Positions 52,676 to 61,585 of a DNA stretch of 64,000 bases are shown one piece after another. The notes under the pieces were generated by a model. The model saw nothing but the letters and a program-made list of their open reading frames with translations, made no database searches and was not told the origin of the DNA. Position 1 is the first letter of the stretch; every line of letters begins with the position of its first letter. The DNA is taken from contig CBDCFF010000022.1 in NCBI GenBank assembly GCA_965216225.1, forward strand, positions 1 to 64,000. Reading direction: 5' to 3'. Origin of the DNA: 3107 sp965216225 (GTDB lineage: Bacteria; Pseudomonadota; Alphaproteobacteria; Rhodobacterales; Rhodobacteraceae). A program made the position numbers and the translations under genes.

Positions 52676-54219
52676 GCTGTCACCTCCTGAGCGGATGGCG
52701 TACCGCCGACCAACTGGTCGTAAGATGACAGGTCGGCCAGTTGCACCGCGACTTGGGGGAGTGCGTCTTGTGATGGGCTAAACACTGCGCGTAGGGCCGC
52801 CATGTCAGGCGGGCGCTTCTGGCGAAGGTCCTCCTCAAGCTGCGCTGCCAATTCAGCCTCGCAGCCCCGCTCGTGTGCCAGCGCCAGAAGATCGACAACC
52901 ATGCGACACGCCGCCTTCTCACTGGTCTGCTCCAGCAGGAATGCGAACATGTTACGGAACGCCCGGCGCGGGAATAGCTGATCCCGATAGACCAGCCCCA
53001 TCAGCGCCATGGGCTTTTTGCGCAAGGAGTGGATGACGTGGTGGTAATTGACCACGTGCCCATGGCTCCCGGTGCTCGAGGCTCGTCCGCGTGTCAGCGT
53101 TAGCAGGGCAGAGCTTCCCAGGAACAGCTCCAACCGATCATCGTAGAGCCGAACCCGCAGCTGATGCCCGATCAACCGGGATGGCACGGTGTAGAACACC
53201 TTGCGCAAGGTGAAGCCCCCGGAGGAAGTGACGCGCAACGTGATCTCCTCGTAATCCGTGGTCCGCCGCGTCGGCAAAGGTCTGAGGCTCGCACGTTCCG
53301 CATCGATACGCTTGGCATTGCGGGCGTTGATCCGGCCCACGATCTCGTCGATGAAGCGACGATAATCTTGCAAGCTTTCGAAGTCGCGCGACCCACGCAT
53401 GACCAGCGCGTCCTCAATGGTGCGCTTCAGATGCCCATTGGGGCTCTCGATGGAACCGTTCTCGTGTGCGACGCCCTTGTTGTTGCGCGTCGGCGTCATT
53501 CCATAATGGTTGCACAGGGCGTCGAAGCGGTCGGTTAGATCGGCCCGGGATGACTTATCCAGGTTCTTGAAGGCCGCCGACAGGCTGTCAGTTCTATGAT
53601 TGTGTGGCACGCCGCCGAGCGTCCAGAGGGCGTTCTGCAATCCCTCAGCCAGCGCCACATAGCTTTCGCCGCCCAGCACGACGTGGGCGTGCTGAAACCC
53701 GCTATAGGCAAGCCGGAAGTGATACAGTCGATGGCCCAGTGCCTCACCGGCAATGGTCACACCCAACTTGCCCATGGCGGTGAAATCCGACAGGCCCATT
53801 TTGCCCGGTGTGTGGGTCTGCCGGAAAATGACGTCCTGTTCAGGGCCGTGTTCCGCATTCCAGGCGCGTATCCGTCGCTCCGGAGTCCGTCGGATGCCCG
53901 TACCCAGATCAGAATGCCGACGCAGAAGCTCCTCGTAAACCGCCACAGGTCGGATCCCCGGTGAGGACCGCAGAAGCGGCACGACCTCCGCATCAAAAAT
54001 GTCCGCCAGCGGGTCCGGACGCCGCCGGCCGCGAGGGGCCTTCTTCTGTGATGGTAAAATTGGGTCAGCTTGCAGCCGATAGCCCGTTGCCTGGCTGATC
54101 CCCGCCTTGGCAGCGGCAACGGCAACGGAATGGGTCGATCTGAGCGTCATGAAGAGCCTCATTTGTTGGTCAGTGACATGACAGCCCGGCATGAACGATC
54201 CCCTTGCACAGAAAATCAT
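52672..54219 (-). CDS. istA: IS21 transposase IstA
   Basis: 515 residues, differing from copy a by one residue (Gln for Arg in ILPSRKK, about residue 58). The DDE residues of MGLSDFT, HRTDS and HENGSIE are kept. It is probably active. Confidence 0.93.
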   Translation of the reverse strand: MIFCARGSFMPGCHVTDQQMRLFMTLRSTHSVAVAAAKAGISQATGYRLQADPILPSQKKAPRGRRRPDPLADIFDAEVVPLLRSSPGIRPVAVYEELLRRHSDLGTGIRRTPERRIRAWNAEHGPEQDVIFRQTHTPGKMGLSDFTAMGKLGVTIAGEALGHRLYHFRLAYSGFQHAHVVLGGESYVALAEGLQNALWTLGGVPHNHRTDSLSAAFKNLDKSSRADLTDRFDALCNHYGMTPTRNNKGVAHENGSIESPNGHLKRTIEDALVMRGSRDFESLQDYRRFIDEIVGRINARNAKRIDAERASLRPLPTRRTTDYEEITLRVTSSGGFTLRKVFYTVPSRLIGHQLRVRLYDDRLELFLGSSALLTLTRGRASSTGSHGHVVNYHHVIHSLRKKPMALMGLVYRDQLFPRRAFRNMFAFLLEQTSEKAACRMVVDLLALAHERGCEAELAAQLEEDLRQKRPPDMAALRAVFSPSQDALPQVAVQLADLSSYDQLVGGTPSAQEVTA

Positions 54220-54420
54220 TCCTTATCCGAGCCGGCCACAACCGTCAGGCCCGCCCCAAAAGGGCAAAACGCGTGTGCGGGGCCTCCCCAGTCGGGCTAC
54301 GCCCTCCCTGCGAGCCCCCGCACACGCGTTCTCATCCTGATTGACGCTGGATTCTCACCTTGTTTGTCGCGCAGCAACCGCCAGTGGTCCAAAATCAAAC
54401 CTTGACCAAGACAGATATCT

Positions 54421-54875
54421 TGAGAGAGAGCCACGGCAGCAGTTCCTCAATCGATCTGGTCTTGCGCAGCCAGGGTGGCAGGATCGACGAGGCGAAACGG
54501 ATCTTTTCGTCCACATTGCCCCGGTCCCGCACCCGCGGCGCCTTCACTGCTATCGGGCCGATGCCGGTCATAACCTCGCGCTCGGGCAGATGACCATGGC
54601 GCACCAGCCGCGCACGGCCATCGTCCGTCACCTCGCGGGCATGGGCGGCGAGGAGCGTGGCCAATTCCGCTTCCACCGCCTGTTTGAGCAGTTGGCGCGC
54701 GCGCCGGTTTGCAGGATGTCGGTCAGCGGGTCAGACGAAAATCCCGATGGACCGGGCAACGGCGTGATGGTAGACTTCGTCATGTGGCATATCCTTTTCT
54801 CTGCTGAGAATTGCGGCGCGTGAACAACGCCATGATAGGCCGCCAATCAGCGCCATAACCAACTTTCGGCTATAA
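54421..54875 (-). pseudogene. IS256-B transposase, 5' part, frameshifted
   Basis: The start region reads MTKSTITPLPGPSGFSSDPL and TDILQTGAR. Two extra bases in a GCGCGC run near 54700 then shift the frame, which continues VEAELATLLAAHAREVTDDG, ARLVRHGHLPEREVMTGIGP, RFASSILPPWLRKTRSIEEL, LPWLSLK up to the IS110 core. It keeps the Trp that is a stop codon in IS256-A, showing the two host elements decayed independently. Confidence 0.85.
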
Positions 54876-54961
54876 CTCCGGCTGTAGTCGTCCAAAACCG
54901 TGCTGAGATAGAACCAACCCCGGCCGAGAACCTTGAGATAGGTGAAGTCGGTCTGCCAAAG
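54876..54961 (-). pseudogene. IS3-type integrase fragment
   Basis: The minus strand codes LWQTDFTYLKVLGRGWFYLS and TVLDDYSR, the first catalytic Asp region of an IS3-family OrfB (rve) integrase. It is squeezed between the IS5-A left end (about 54962) and the IS256-B terminus. No more of the gene survives. Confidence 0.75.
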
Positions 54962-56060
54962 AGCGTTGTTGCACGGATGCGGTCGCGTTTGATATTGAGG
55001 CGTTTCGTTCTCAATAGGCTGCTGTAGATGCCACATAAGTTCAACGCCACTCGTCGTAACAAGGTCCCCAGGCAAGGGCATCGGGTTACGAATTGGGCTG
55101 AGTACAACGAGGGCCTGCGACGGCGCGGGGATCTGACGGTGTGGGTCAGTGAAGAGGCGCCTGGTTTGTGGTCGTCACCGCGCCGCACAACCCGCGGCGG
55201 GCAGCCTCTCTACTCGGATCTGGCGATTGAGCTCTGTCTGACCCTGGGCATGGTTTTCAACCAACCGCTGCGCCAGACACAAGGGTTCATGTGCAGTATC
55301 GCGGGTTTGCTTGGGGTTGAGATCGCAGTGCCGGATTTCTCCACCTTATCGCGCAGGGGCAACGGACTGAGCTTGCCTGCCAAACCAAAGCCCGACAGTG
55401 ACAAACCGGCCCATCTGGTCGTCGACAGCACAGGCCTGAAGATTTTCGGGGAAGGTGAATGGCTTGAGGAGAAGCACAAGATCAAGCGCAAACGACGCTC
55501 TTGGCGCAGGCTACACATGGGTCTGGACCTCGTCAGCGGTAAGATCGTCTGTGCAGAGCTGACCGCGGATGGTGTTGGCGATCCAACGGCATTTCCGGAC
55601 TTGCCGGACCAGATCAACCGCCCTGTGGCGTGCTTTCCGGCGGACGGCGCGCATGACGGCGACCCAACACGCGCGCTGTCAGCCGAGCGTTTTGGCACGA
55701 CCCTCGAGGTTGCAATCCCGCCTCCCAAGAACGCAACCTTCAGCCCTGATTGCGCCCGCAATCCCACGGCGCGAGACTGCGACATCGCCGGGATCAACGC
55801 CCATGGCCGGATAGCGTGGCAGAAAACATCCGGCGACAACCAACGTAGCAGAGGCGAAACCCAAACAGGCCGCTGGAAGGCCATCATCGGACCCAAGTCA
55901 AAGGCGCGCACTTTCGAAAACCAAAAGACCGAAGCCAGGATCGGCGTCCGTGTTCTCAATCGGATGACTGATCCTGCACGTCCGGCTATTGAGCGCATCG
56001 CGTGACAATCAGCATGGGCAGGGCGCACTTCAAGCCGTCATTGATACATGCAACAACGCC
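54962..56060 (+). mobile_element. IS5-family element A
   Basis: The left end reads GCGTTGTTGCACGGATGCGG; the right end, read inward, is GGCGTTGTTGCATGTATCAA, giving matching GCGTTGTTGCA termini. It contains one transposase gene. The left neighbour is an IS3 integrase remnant; the right neighbour is the 3' flank of the MttB-family gene. The exact end bases are uncertain by one or two. Confidence 0.8.
55028..56005 (+). CDS. IS5-family transposase
   Basis: A 325-residue DDE transposase: MPHKFNATRRNKVPRQGHRV, RRRGDLTVWVSEEAPGLW, GGQPLYSDLAIELCLTLGMVF, PVPDFSTLSRR-like VPDFSTLSRRGNG. Catalytic Asp in HLVVDSTGLKIFGEGEW, second Asp in FPADGAHDGDP and C-terminal Glu in the ARTFENQKTEARIGVRVLNR block. 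A full-length frame, so probably functional. Confidence 0.88.
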   Translation: MPHKFNATRRNKVPRQGHRVTNWAEYNEGLRRRGDLTVWVSEEAPGLWSSPRRTTRGGQPLYSDLAIELCLTLGMVFNQPLRQTQGFMCSIAGLLGVEIAVPDFSTLSRRGNGLSLPAKPKPDSDKPAHLVVDSTGLKIFGEGEWLEEKHKIKRKRRSWRRLHMGLDLVSGKIVCAELTADGVGDPTAFPDLPDQINRPVACFPADGAHDGDPTRALSAERFGTTLEVAIPPPKNATFSPDCARNPTARDCDIAGINAHGRIAWQKTSGDNQRSRGETQTGRWKAIIGPKSKARTFENQKTEARIGVRVLNRMTDPARPAIERIA

Positions 56061-56145
56061 GCGTGGAACGAAATTGCGCGAAAATCCGCGCCTGGAACGC
56101 CTCGGTCGATTGCCCGCGCCGCGCCCGTCGGCATGGGGAGGATAG

Positions 56146-57684
56146 TCAATGCCGCAGGTGGATGTTGAACCTGGCGCGGATCGCATCTTCGACATCGGAA
56201 GTGAAACGCGCGGCGCTCGGCCCGGAGAGGATCTCCGCCTTGCGCCTGATCGCCTTCTGAATGAGGTCGGGTTTGCCGTTCTCTGCCCATTCCTTTGGCG
56301 AGGTGCGGTCCCCCAGCGCGGGGTAGACATAATCGGACTGCATCCGGCCCAGTGTCTGGCCGGTGCCCAGGTAATGGCCGGTGCCGCCAAGGCAGACCCC
56401 GACAATCTGATCAACCGACAGGGTTTCGTCCGTCACCTCTATTCCGCGCACGCAGCGCAGGGCCTGACCGATGATGTCGTCGCCAAGGATCAGGGATTCG
56501 TGACAGAAGCCCAGAAGCGATGCGTGCATCCCGGCGGCCTCGTAGACCATGTTGAGTCCGGCAAGCCCGGCCATGAGATTCGAACACATCTGTTCCCAGC
56601 CTGCCTGCATGTCGGGCAGTTTGGAATCGGAGATGCCGGCAGCCGCGCCCCCCGGCAGACCGTAGAATTTGTGCATCTGGGCGCATCCGGAGGTCAGCAG
56701 CGCCTGCTCTCCGGAGCCGCCGCTCATCGCCCCGGTGCGCAGGTCCAGACCAAAGGGCCAGGTGCCGAAAATCGCCGGATGTCCGGGTCTGACCGCGTTG
56801 ACATAGACCAGACCGGCCAGGCATTCCGCCGTCGCCTGAACGATGGCGCCGGCAACGGTTGCGGGCGCCGTGGCGCCGGCCATCCCGGCCGACAGCAGAA
56901 GCACTGGCATACCGCCGCCGATGCACTCTTCCATCACCTGGCAGCTTTCCGTCGCGAATTTCATCGGCGGAACGACGAAACAGTTGGAATTCGACACGAA
57001 CGGGCGCGCCCGCCATTTGTCTTCGCCGCCTGCAATCATGTGCAGCATTTCTAGGGCCGGGGCGACGTATGACGGATCGGTGAAGGATGTGCCGATATGC
57101 TTGGTCGTGCCGGAACAGCAGGCATAGACCGTGTTCAGGTCCATTTCGAGATTGTCGGATATGTCCCGGCAAACCATCGGACGCTGAACGAAATGAATAT
57201 TGTCCAGCCGGTCGCAGATACGGGACGCATCGTGCAGATCCTGAACGGTGCTGTCGCGATAGTTCCGGCCATCGACATCGACCATGTGAACGGCGGCCCC
57301 GGCAGTGCCGTAATGAACACGATGGCCGCCAAGGTCGAGGTCGTTTTTTGCGTCGCGGCCATGGAGTGTGATCCGGCGGTTCGCCATGGCGATCGTGTCT
57401 TCGATCAATGCGCGGGGAAAGCGGATGCGCCCATCGTCGCCCCGGATGCAGCCTGCGCCGGTCAGATACCGTATGCCGCTTTCGGGCGCGTCGGCCAGAC
57501 CGACCCGCTCCAGCGCATCGAGCGCGGCCCCGTGAATGCGTTGCTGATCCGCATCGCCGAGCAGTCTGAGCGTGCCGCCGGACAGTCCGGCCCGCACCGG
57601 GCGCAGATCATCGGCAAGGGGGGCTGCACGTTCGGCGCGGCGGGCGGCGCGGCCACCGGAACGTCGAGTCGCCTGTTTGCTCAT
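56146..57684 (-). CDS. Trimethylamine methyltransferase (MttB) superfamily protein, non-pyrrolysine
   Basis: A 512-residue TIM-barrel methyltransferase of the MttB family: ALDALERVGLADAPESGIRY at the N terminus, FVQRPMVCRDISDNLEMDLN, VSNSNCFVVPPMKFATESCQ, GAIVQATAECLAGLVYVNAV, YGLPGGAAAGISDSKLPDMQ, and GTGHYLGTGQTLGRMQSDYV at the end. There is no in-frame TAG, so it is not the pyrrolysine enzyme. Family members without pyrrolysine demethylate quaternary amines such as glycine betaine with a corrinoid partner; no corrinoid protein is adjacent, so the substrate is open. Confidence 0.87.
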   Translation of the reverse strand: MSKQATRRSGGRAARRAERAAPLADDLRPVRAGLSGGTLRLLGDADQQRIHGAALDALERVGLADAPESGIRYLTGAGCIRGDDGRIRFPRALIEDTIAMANRRITLHGRDAKNDLDLGGHRVHYGTAGAAVHMVDVDGRNYRDSTVQDLHDASRICDRLDNIHFVQRPMVCRDISDNLEMDLNTVYACCSGTTKHIGTSFTDPSYVAPALEMLHMIAGGEDKWRARPFVSNSNCFVVPPMKFATESCQVMEECIGGGMPVLLLSAGMAGATAPATVAGAIVQATAECLAGLVYVNAVRPGHPAIFGTWPFGLDLRTGAMSGGSGEQALLTSGCAQMHKFYGLPGGAAAGISDSKLPDMQAGWEQMCSNLMAGLAGLNMVYEAAGMHASLLGFCHESLILGDDIIGQALRCVRGIEVTDETLSVDQIVGVCLGGTGHYLGTGQTLGRMQSDYVYPALGDRTSPKEWAENGKPDLIQKAIRRKAEILSGPSAARFTSDVEDAIRARFNIHLRH

Positions 57685-57908
57685 TTGCGGATTCCTGATC
57701 TGTGGTCTGCGGGACGACGGAACTGCCGGACTGCGGGCGCAAAGGGCGCGTTACGGCCTGCCCCGTGCGGCGCGGCCACGTTCCGCCCCGATTGTCCGCA
57801 CGATCAGATCAATTTTCCAAGTATCGCCACGCATTGCCGCCCTCACTGGCCGATGGTGAAGATTTGACCAGAAATTTCATTCTGTCCAGAGCTATCGGCC
57901 ATTGCGCG

Positions 57909-58736
57909 TCACTTTCGCGCCATGCTGTCGGGCAGGGTGATCCGGGCGACCTGCTCGGCAATCGGTTCGGTGGCCAGAGGATGCGTGTCGGCGCTGTAAT
58001 CGGCCCCGTCGCCGACATCCTGCCAGCGCCCGTTGCGATAGATTTCCAGCGCCGTAAAACCGGATTTGTAATCCATTTTCCGGCTGCCCGGAATCCAGTA
58101 GCCCAGATAGACATAGGGCAGGCCCGCCTCCCGCGCGATTTCAACGTGATCCAGGATCAGATATGTGCCCGGTGATCGGCTGGCGCTGTCCGGTTCAAAG
58201 AAGGAATAGACCATGGACAGGCCGTCATCGAGGACATCCGTCAGGCATACGGCCAGAAGCTCCGGCGCGCTGTCGCTCCCGGCTTTCAGGTATTCGATGA
58301 TGCGGGTGCGGATTGGTGTCTCTTCGACCATCGCGGAAAATTCGAAGATGTCCATGTCGGCCATGCCGCCATCTGCATGGCGCGAGTCCAGATAGCTTCG
58401 GAACAGGATATACTGTTCTTCTGTCGCCCAGGGCGAGGTCGCCTGCCGCCGGGTGCCCCGATTGCGCTTCAGCACTCTGCGCTGGCTTCTTGTCGGCTTG
58501 AAATCCGCGACCCGGATACGGGCGGACAGGCAGGCATTGCATTCCGCGCAGGATGGACGATAGAGCACGTTCTGCGACCGCCGGAACCCCTGTTTTGTCA
58601 GGGTGTCGTTCAATTTCCCTGCATCGTCGCCCTGTAGCGCCGTGAACAGCTTCCGCTCCATCCTGCCATCCAGATAGGGGCAGTGTTGCGGCGCCGTCAC
58701 ATAGAATTGCGGCGCAATGGGAAGCGAATGACGCAT
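57909..58736 (-). CDS. bpt: Aspartate/glutamate leucyltransferase (arginyl-tRNA-protein transferase family)
   Basis: It attaches leucine from leucyl-tRNA to N-terminal Asp or Glu, creating an N-degron. The 275 residues have the N-terminal ATE domain with Cys pairs (QHCPYLDGRMERKLFTAL, YRPSCAECNACLSARI) and the GNAT-like C domain (YVYLGYWIPGSRKMDYKSGF). Alphaproteobacterial members of this length are Bpt rather than Ate1. Confidence 0.93.
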   Translation of the reverse strand: MRHSLPIAPQFYVTAPQHCPYLDGRMERKLFTALQGDDAGKLNDTLTKQGFRRSQNVLYRPSCAECNACLSARIRVADFKPTRSQRRVLKRNRGTRRQATSPWATEEQYILFRSYLDSRHADGGMADMDIFEFSAMVEETPIRTRIIEYLKAGSDSAPELLAVCLTDVLDDGLSMVYSFFEPDSASRSPGTYLILDHVEIAREAGLPYVYLGYWIPGSRKMDYKSGFTALEIYRNGRWQDVGDGADYSADTHPLATEPIAEQVARITLPDSMARK

Positions 58737-58819
58737 GATCCGACCAGAGTGGCTTTATCCGATTTATCCGAAGCCTAGCAACGGATGCGGCTTGCGCCAA
58801 CCCTTTTGACCATCGCTGT

Positions 58820-59275
58820 TCAGAAGCGGGCCGCACGATTCAGATTTATGGCGGCCGTTCCCAAAAGCATGTCGGTCAAACCCTGCGCGCGTGATGTGGT
58901 CAACATCAGGATGATCGAAATCACCTGTGGAAACACCATGGCGACGGAGATCAGGTAGCCAAGGGTGTGCAGGCCGGCCGTCACCGGGTCGAACCGTTCC
59001 CCCCGATATGTGCGAAACTCCAGCGAGACCAGCCGCATACCGGGCGTTGCCGATTTTCGCGCCAGCGCCGCGATGCGATAGATCATGTTTATCGCGAAGA
59101 AAAGGAACGGCAGGGAAAACAGGGCCGCAAATGGTATGAACAGCAGGGTCAGAAGCCCGGTGATCAGCATGTCGATGCACCAGGCGATGAACCGTCCGGG
59201 CAGCACCCCTTCATGAAAGGCGGCGTCGCGCCCCGGGTCCGGCAGTCCGCGATGGATCATGTCGGAACACGTCAT
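58820..59275 (-). CDS. RDD family membrane protein
   Basis: A 151-residue protein. The RDD signature is degenerate but visible in PGRFIAWCIDMLITGLLTLL; three hydrophobic helices follow (FIPFAALFSLPFLFFAINMI, TLGYLISVAMVFPQVISIIL), with TPGMRLVSLEFRTYRGE between. Roles in transport are proposed for some family members; nothing specific can be said here. It lies upstream of bpt in the same direction. Confidence 0.85.
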   Translation of the reverse strand: MTCSDMIHRGLPDPGRDAAFHEGVLPGRFIAWCIDMLITGLLTLLFIPFAALFSLPFLFFAINMIYRIAALARKSATPGMRLVSLEFRTYRGERFDPVTAGLHTLGYLISVAMVFPQVISIILMLTTSRAQGLTDMLLGTAAINLNRAARF

Positions 59276-59341
59276 GGCGTTGCGGCGTCGGTCGGGATGG
59301 GCAGGGGCGGTCGCGATGGACCGCCCGCCTTGCCGCGTGGG

Positions 59342-59764
59342 TCAGACTTTGACATCGACAGGGTTTTCGTCAGGGTTTTCATCGGCGCGTTCGCGTTCGC
59401 GTCTGGTTCTGGCGGCGCGCTCATCCATGAACTGGTCCAGTTCCGACTTGTCCTTGGCATCGCGCAGGCGTTGCAGGAATTTCTCGAACTGTTTCTGTTC
59501 TTCCTCCAGACGCCGCAGGGTATCCGCCTTGTAGGTGTCAAAGGCCGTATTGCCCGATGACCCGAAGGTGTGGCGATGCGTGTGTTTGCGCCGGGCGCAG
59601 CGGCCATCGAACAGGCGATTGCTCCATATCATATAAGCCAGAAGGCCAAGGCCCACAGGCCAGTAGATGATGAATCCAATGATCATGGCTGCGATCCAGG
59701 CGCCTTTGCCGCGTTCATCCAGCCAGTTCCCGGCTTGCGAAGGCCAGGCTGCGACGTTGCTCAT
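59342..59764 (-). CDS. DUF2852 family membrane protein
   Basis: 140 residues from the ATG at 59764: MSNVAAWPSQAGNWLDERGK, a transmembrane helix (GAWIAAMIIGFIIYWPVGLGLLAYMIW) and a charged C-terminal helix (LRRLEEEQKQFEKFLQRLRDAKDKSELDQFM) likely to be a coiled coil. The helix-then-coil layout is that of DUF2852 proteins of Rhizobiales and Rhodobacterales. Function unknown. The longer frame upstream (to 59959) is non-coding. Confidence 0.85.
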   Translation of the reverse strand: MSNVAAWPSQAGNWLDERGKGAWIAAMIIGFIIYWPVGLGLLAYMIWSNRLFDGRCARRKHTHRHTFGSSGNTAFDTYKADTLRRLEEEQKQFEKFLQRLRDAKDKSELDQFMDERAARTRRERERADENPDENPVDVKV

Positions 59765-59947
59765 ACGGGTCTCCAATCCTTTGTCTGCATGGATGTGAAT
59801 GCTTTTCACATCACACAGATTGGCAGCACCGGACAGGAATTCAAGGATCAATGTAAATTTTTTTACATTACTCCCGGTCGGTCGTGAAATCGGCCACCTG
59901 CGCGTTTGAAATACGCTGAATTTCCAGGGGGTTGCATGGAAATATGG

Positions 59948-60724
59948 GCGTTGTTGCATGGATTGCCAAGGGAACGAACACCCGCTTTGCCCAATGTTCG
60001 GAAGATTTTCACGCTGTCTGGCATGCCAGGCGCGGTGAATGTGTTGAGGCAGTGGATGCCGACGGCGGCTTCGGTCTTCCGGGTGTCCGGTTTTTGTGAT
60101 GAGAGGGCGGGTCCGATGATCGTTTCACAGGGGAAGATTGCGGTTTCGCAGAGCGAGCGGCGGTGATAGCCGCTTTGCTGTTTCCACCCTTTTCGCCCGA
60201 TCTCGACGATCCTCTGCACGGCCTGGCCCCTCGTGGGCGGCGGGTCGTGGGCGGCGGTCCCCGAGGTGTCCTGGCGGTGTCTTGGCGGTGTGATCGCGGC
60301 CCCTTTCGGGGCGCAATGACGGGCCTTGCACCCCGCTTCAGGATGGCGCGACGATTGGCAGAACTGTCACAGGCCTTGTCGGCGCTCACGGCCTCAGGCG
60401 CGGTTTCGATGTGCGTCAAAAGGCCGGGCAGTTCGGGGCCCGTCACGGGCATCGCTGATGGTCAGTTCATGAGCCATGATGTCACCACTCACGGTATCCA
60501 CGCCCGGATGCAGCCTGCGACGGATACGCCGCTTGTCCTTGCCATGCCGACGCATCTTCCACTCGCCCTCGCAAAACATCTTCAGACCCGTCGCATCAAT
60601 GGCAAGGTTGACCGGGCCGTTTGCGCGGGGTTTGAGACGTGGCGCCTCCAATCCTTCCGCCCAGCGCGAGAACGTCGAATAATGCGCTATCTCGATTGTC
60701 AGGTCCATAAGCGTCACCAGGCTT
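59948..60724 (-). pseudogene. IS5-family element B, truncated and frameshifted
   Basis: The terminus GGCGTTGTTGCATGGATTGC begins near 59949. Minus-strand pieces of the transposase are in several frames: IEIAHYSTFSRWAEGLEAP, NLAIDATGLKMFCEGEWKMR (Asp), TRPFDA, SADKACDSSANRRAILKRGA (Asp), and at the end IGRKGWKQQSGYHRRSLCET (Glu missing or displaced). The N-terminal 80 residues and the other end are lost near 60724. Not functional. Confidence 0.8.
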
Positions 60725-60903
60725 GAGAGAAACCCCCAAGTAACTTGTCGATTTCTGCACTCTGATAGCCAGTAACGTGTTGAATTTCAGCATGTTAATG
60801 GGGCTGGAGGCGGTGGTTCATGGATCACGCCACGGTACACGCCGCACTTGAGTTGAGGGGGGAAAAGGGTTCGAATTGAAGATTCTCGCGCACAAGGATC
60901 TTC
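60725..60903. other. 179-bp stretch, nothing identified
   Basis: It lies between the broken IS5-B and the IS4-like fragment and may include the left end of the latter. No ORF with family resemblance and no clear inverted repeat were seen. Confidence 0.5.
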
Positions 60904-60906
60904 GTG

Positions 60907-61111
60907 ATGTTCGCATTCCTCCTCAGCCCTCTGGTCGCCACGCTACGCCCGCATTTTGATCCGAGCAGGACACGACTGGAAACGCTTGCGGTTTTGCTCG
61001 CTGGTCTGGCAAACTGTCGGACGGTGAACCTGAGCCATCTGGCGAGCCAGTTCTCGGGGACGGCGTTACACGCGTCCAACTATCGCCGTCTGCAGCGGTT
61101 CTTCCAGCATG
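60907..61111 (+). pseudogene. IS4-like transposase N-terminal fragment
   Basis: MFAFLLSPLVATLRPHFDPS, TLAVLLAGLANCRTVNLSHL and ALHASNYRRLQRFFQH match the N terminus of an IS4-type transposase. Thereafter the reading frame is antisense to an unrelated gene fragment, so a junction lies near 61111. Only about 68 codons remain. Confidence 0.75.
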
Positions 61112-61398
61112 AACGCCGGAAATATGTGGCGCGGAGTGCCCCCGCCGCCCAGACCGTGCCGAAATCCGTCAGGCGCGGGTCCATGAAGCAGCGTATCGGT
61201 GACAGGTGCCCCACGGGCGCGACGCCGCCGATGGCAAAACCGGTCTGTGCGCGCACAAGGTCCGCATCGGCCTTGCCCAATGGCTCCGCCGCGATCCTTG
61301 CCGCCTTTTGCGGGCAGACCCTGTTGTCGCCCGCGGTCAGGAACAACAGCGCATCGCCGCTTGTTTCGACCCTGAACACGATGGATTTGACGGGTGTT
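61112..61398 (-). pseudogene. YbaK/EbsC-type aminoacyl-tRNA deacylase, both ends missing
   Basis: The minus strand reads PVKSIVFRVETSGDALLFLT, AGDNRVCPQKAARIAAEPLG, KADADLVRAQTGFAIGGVAP, VGHLSPIRCFMDP, DFGTVWAAG, the core of a YbaK-domain editing protein that removes mis-acylated amino acids from tRNA(Pro). One G is missing near 61128 (a frameshift to GTPRHIF). The N terminus is replaced by an IS481-type remnant, and the C terminus is cut by the IS4-like fragment. It is the only cellular gene trace between 59948 and 64000. Confidence 0.8.
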
Positions 61399-61433
61399 GT
61401 CACATAACCTCTCTCGAATTGTCTGTCTTTGCA

Positions 61434-61560
61434 TCAATTGTTCAGTCCCGGCCTCTTGTGGATCGTGTTCAGGATGAAACGATCTGGCTCGGAAGTCCAG
61501 ATTTTTCAGATGTACTCGTAAGGCGTGAGACCGCTGTAAAACGCGGAGCAATACTGGGCC
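61434..61560 (-). pseudogene. IS481-type integrase C-terminal fragment
   Basis: Minus-strand frame YSGLTPYEYI, an in-frame TGA, then KIWTSEPDRFILNTIHKRPG and LNN to a stop at 61434. This is the conserved C terminus (TPYEYICKIWT) of a widespread rve-type transposase; the TGA replaces the Cys codon. Cut at the upstream side by an IS21 left end at 61586. Confidence 0.75.
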
Positions 61561-61585
61561 ACAGAAGCGGCTGCGTTTGGCAGTT

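Larger units (their letters stand above)
51738..54376 (-). mobile_element. IS21-family element b (complete), 6-bp target duplication
   Basis: A 2639-bp element flanked by ACCGCC at 51732-51737 and 54377-54382. It is the same IS as copy a, in opposite orientation, inserted into the 3' end of the IS110-B recombinase gene. istA and istB are intact, and the left-end hairpin is at 54268-54330. Confidence 0.96.
50622..54420 (+). mobile_element. IS110-family element B inside IS256-B, carrying IS21-b
   Basis: Core CT at 50622-50623 and again at 54419-54420. After subtracting IS21-b and its 6-bp duplication the element is 1154 bp, identical in length to IS110-A. The left end includes the bridge RNA; the right end reads CCTTGACCAAGACAGATAT before the core. 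The IS21 sits in the last codons of the recombinase gene (51732-51737 duplicated at 54377-54382). Confidence 0.92.
50139..54875 (-). mobile_element. IS256-family element B, host of IS110-B and truncated
   Basis: The 5' terminus (CTATA, inward GAAAGTTGGTTATGG) is at about 54875. The transposase gene runs down to 54421, is interrupted by IS110-B (with IS21-b inside it), resumes at 50621 and is cut off at 50139 by IS256-C2 at the codons for LNAMPK. So four element types are stacked here. It is the same family as IS256-A but clearly diverged from it. Confidence 0.85.

Noticed and set aside
56146..57684. Pyrrolysine-containing trimethylamine methyltransferase MttB
   Set aside because: The frame has no internal TAG and no pyl genes are present; it belongs to the non-pyrrolysine branch.
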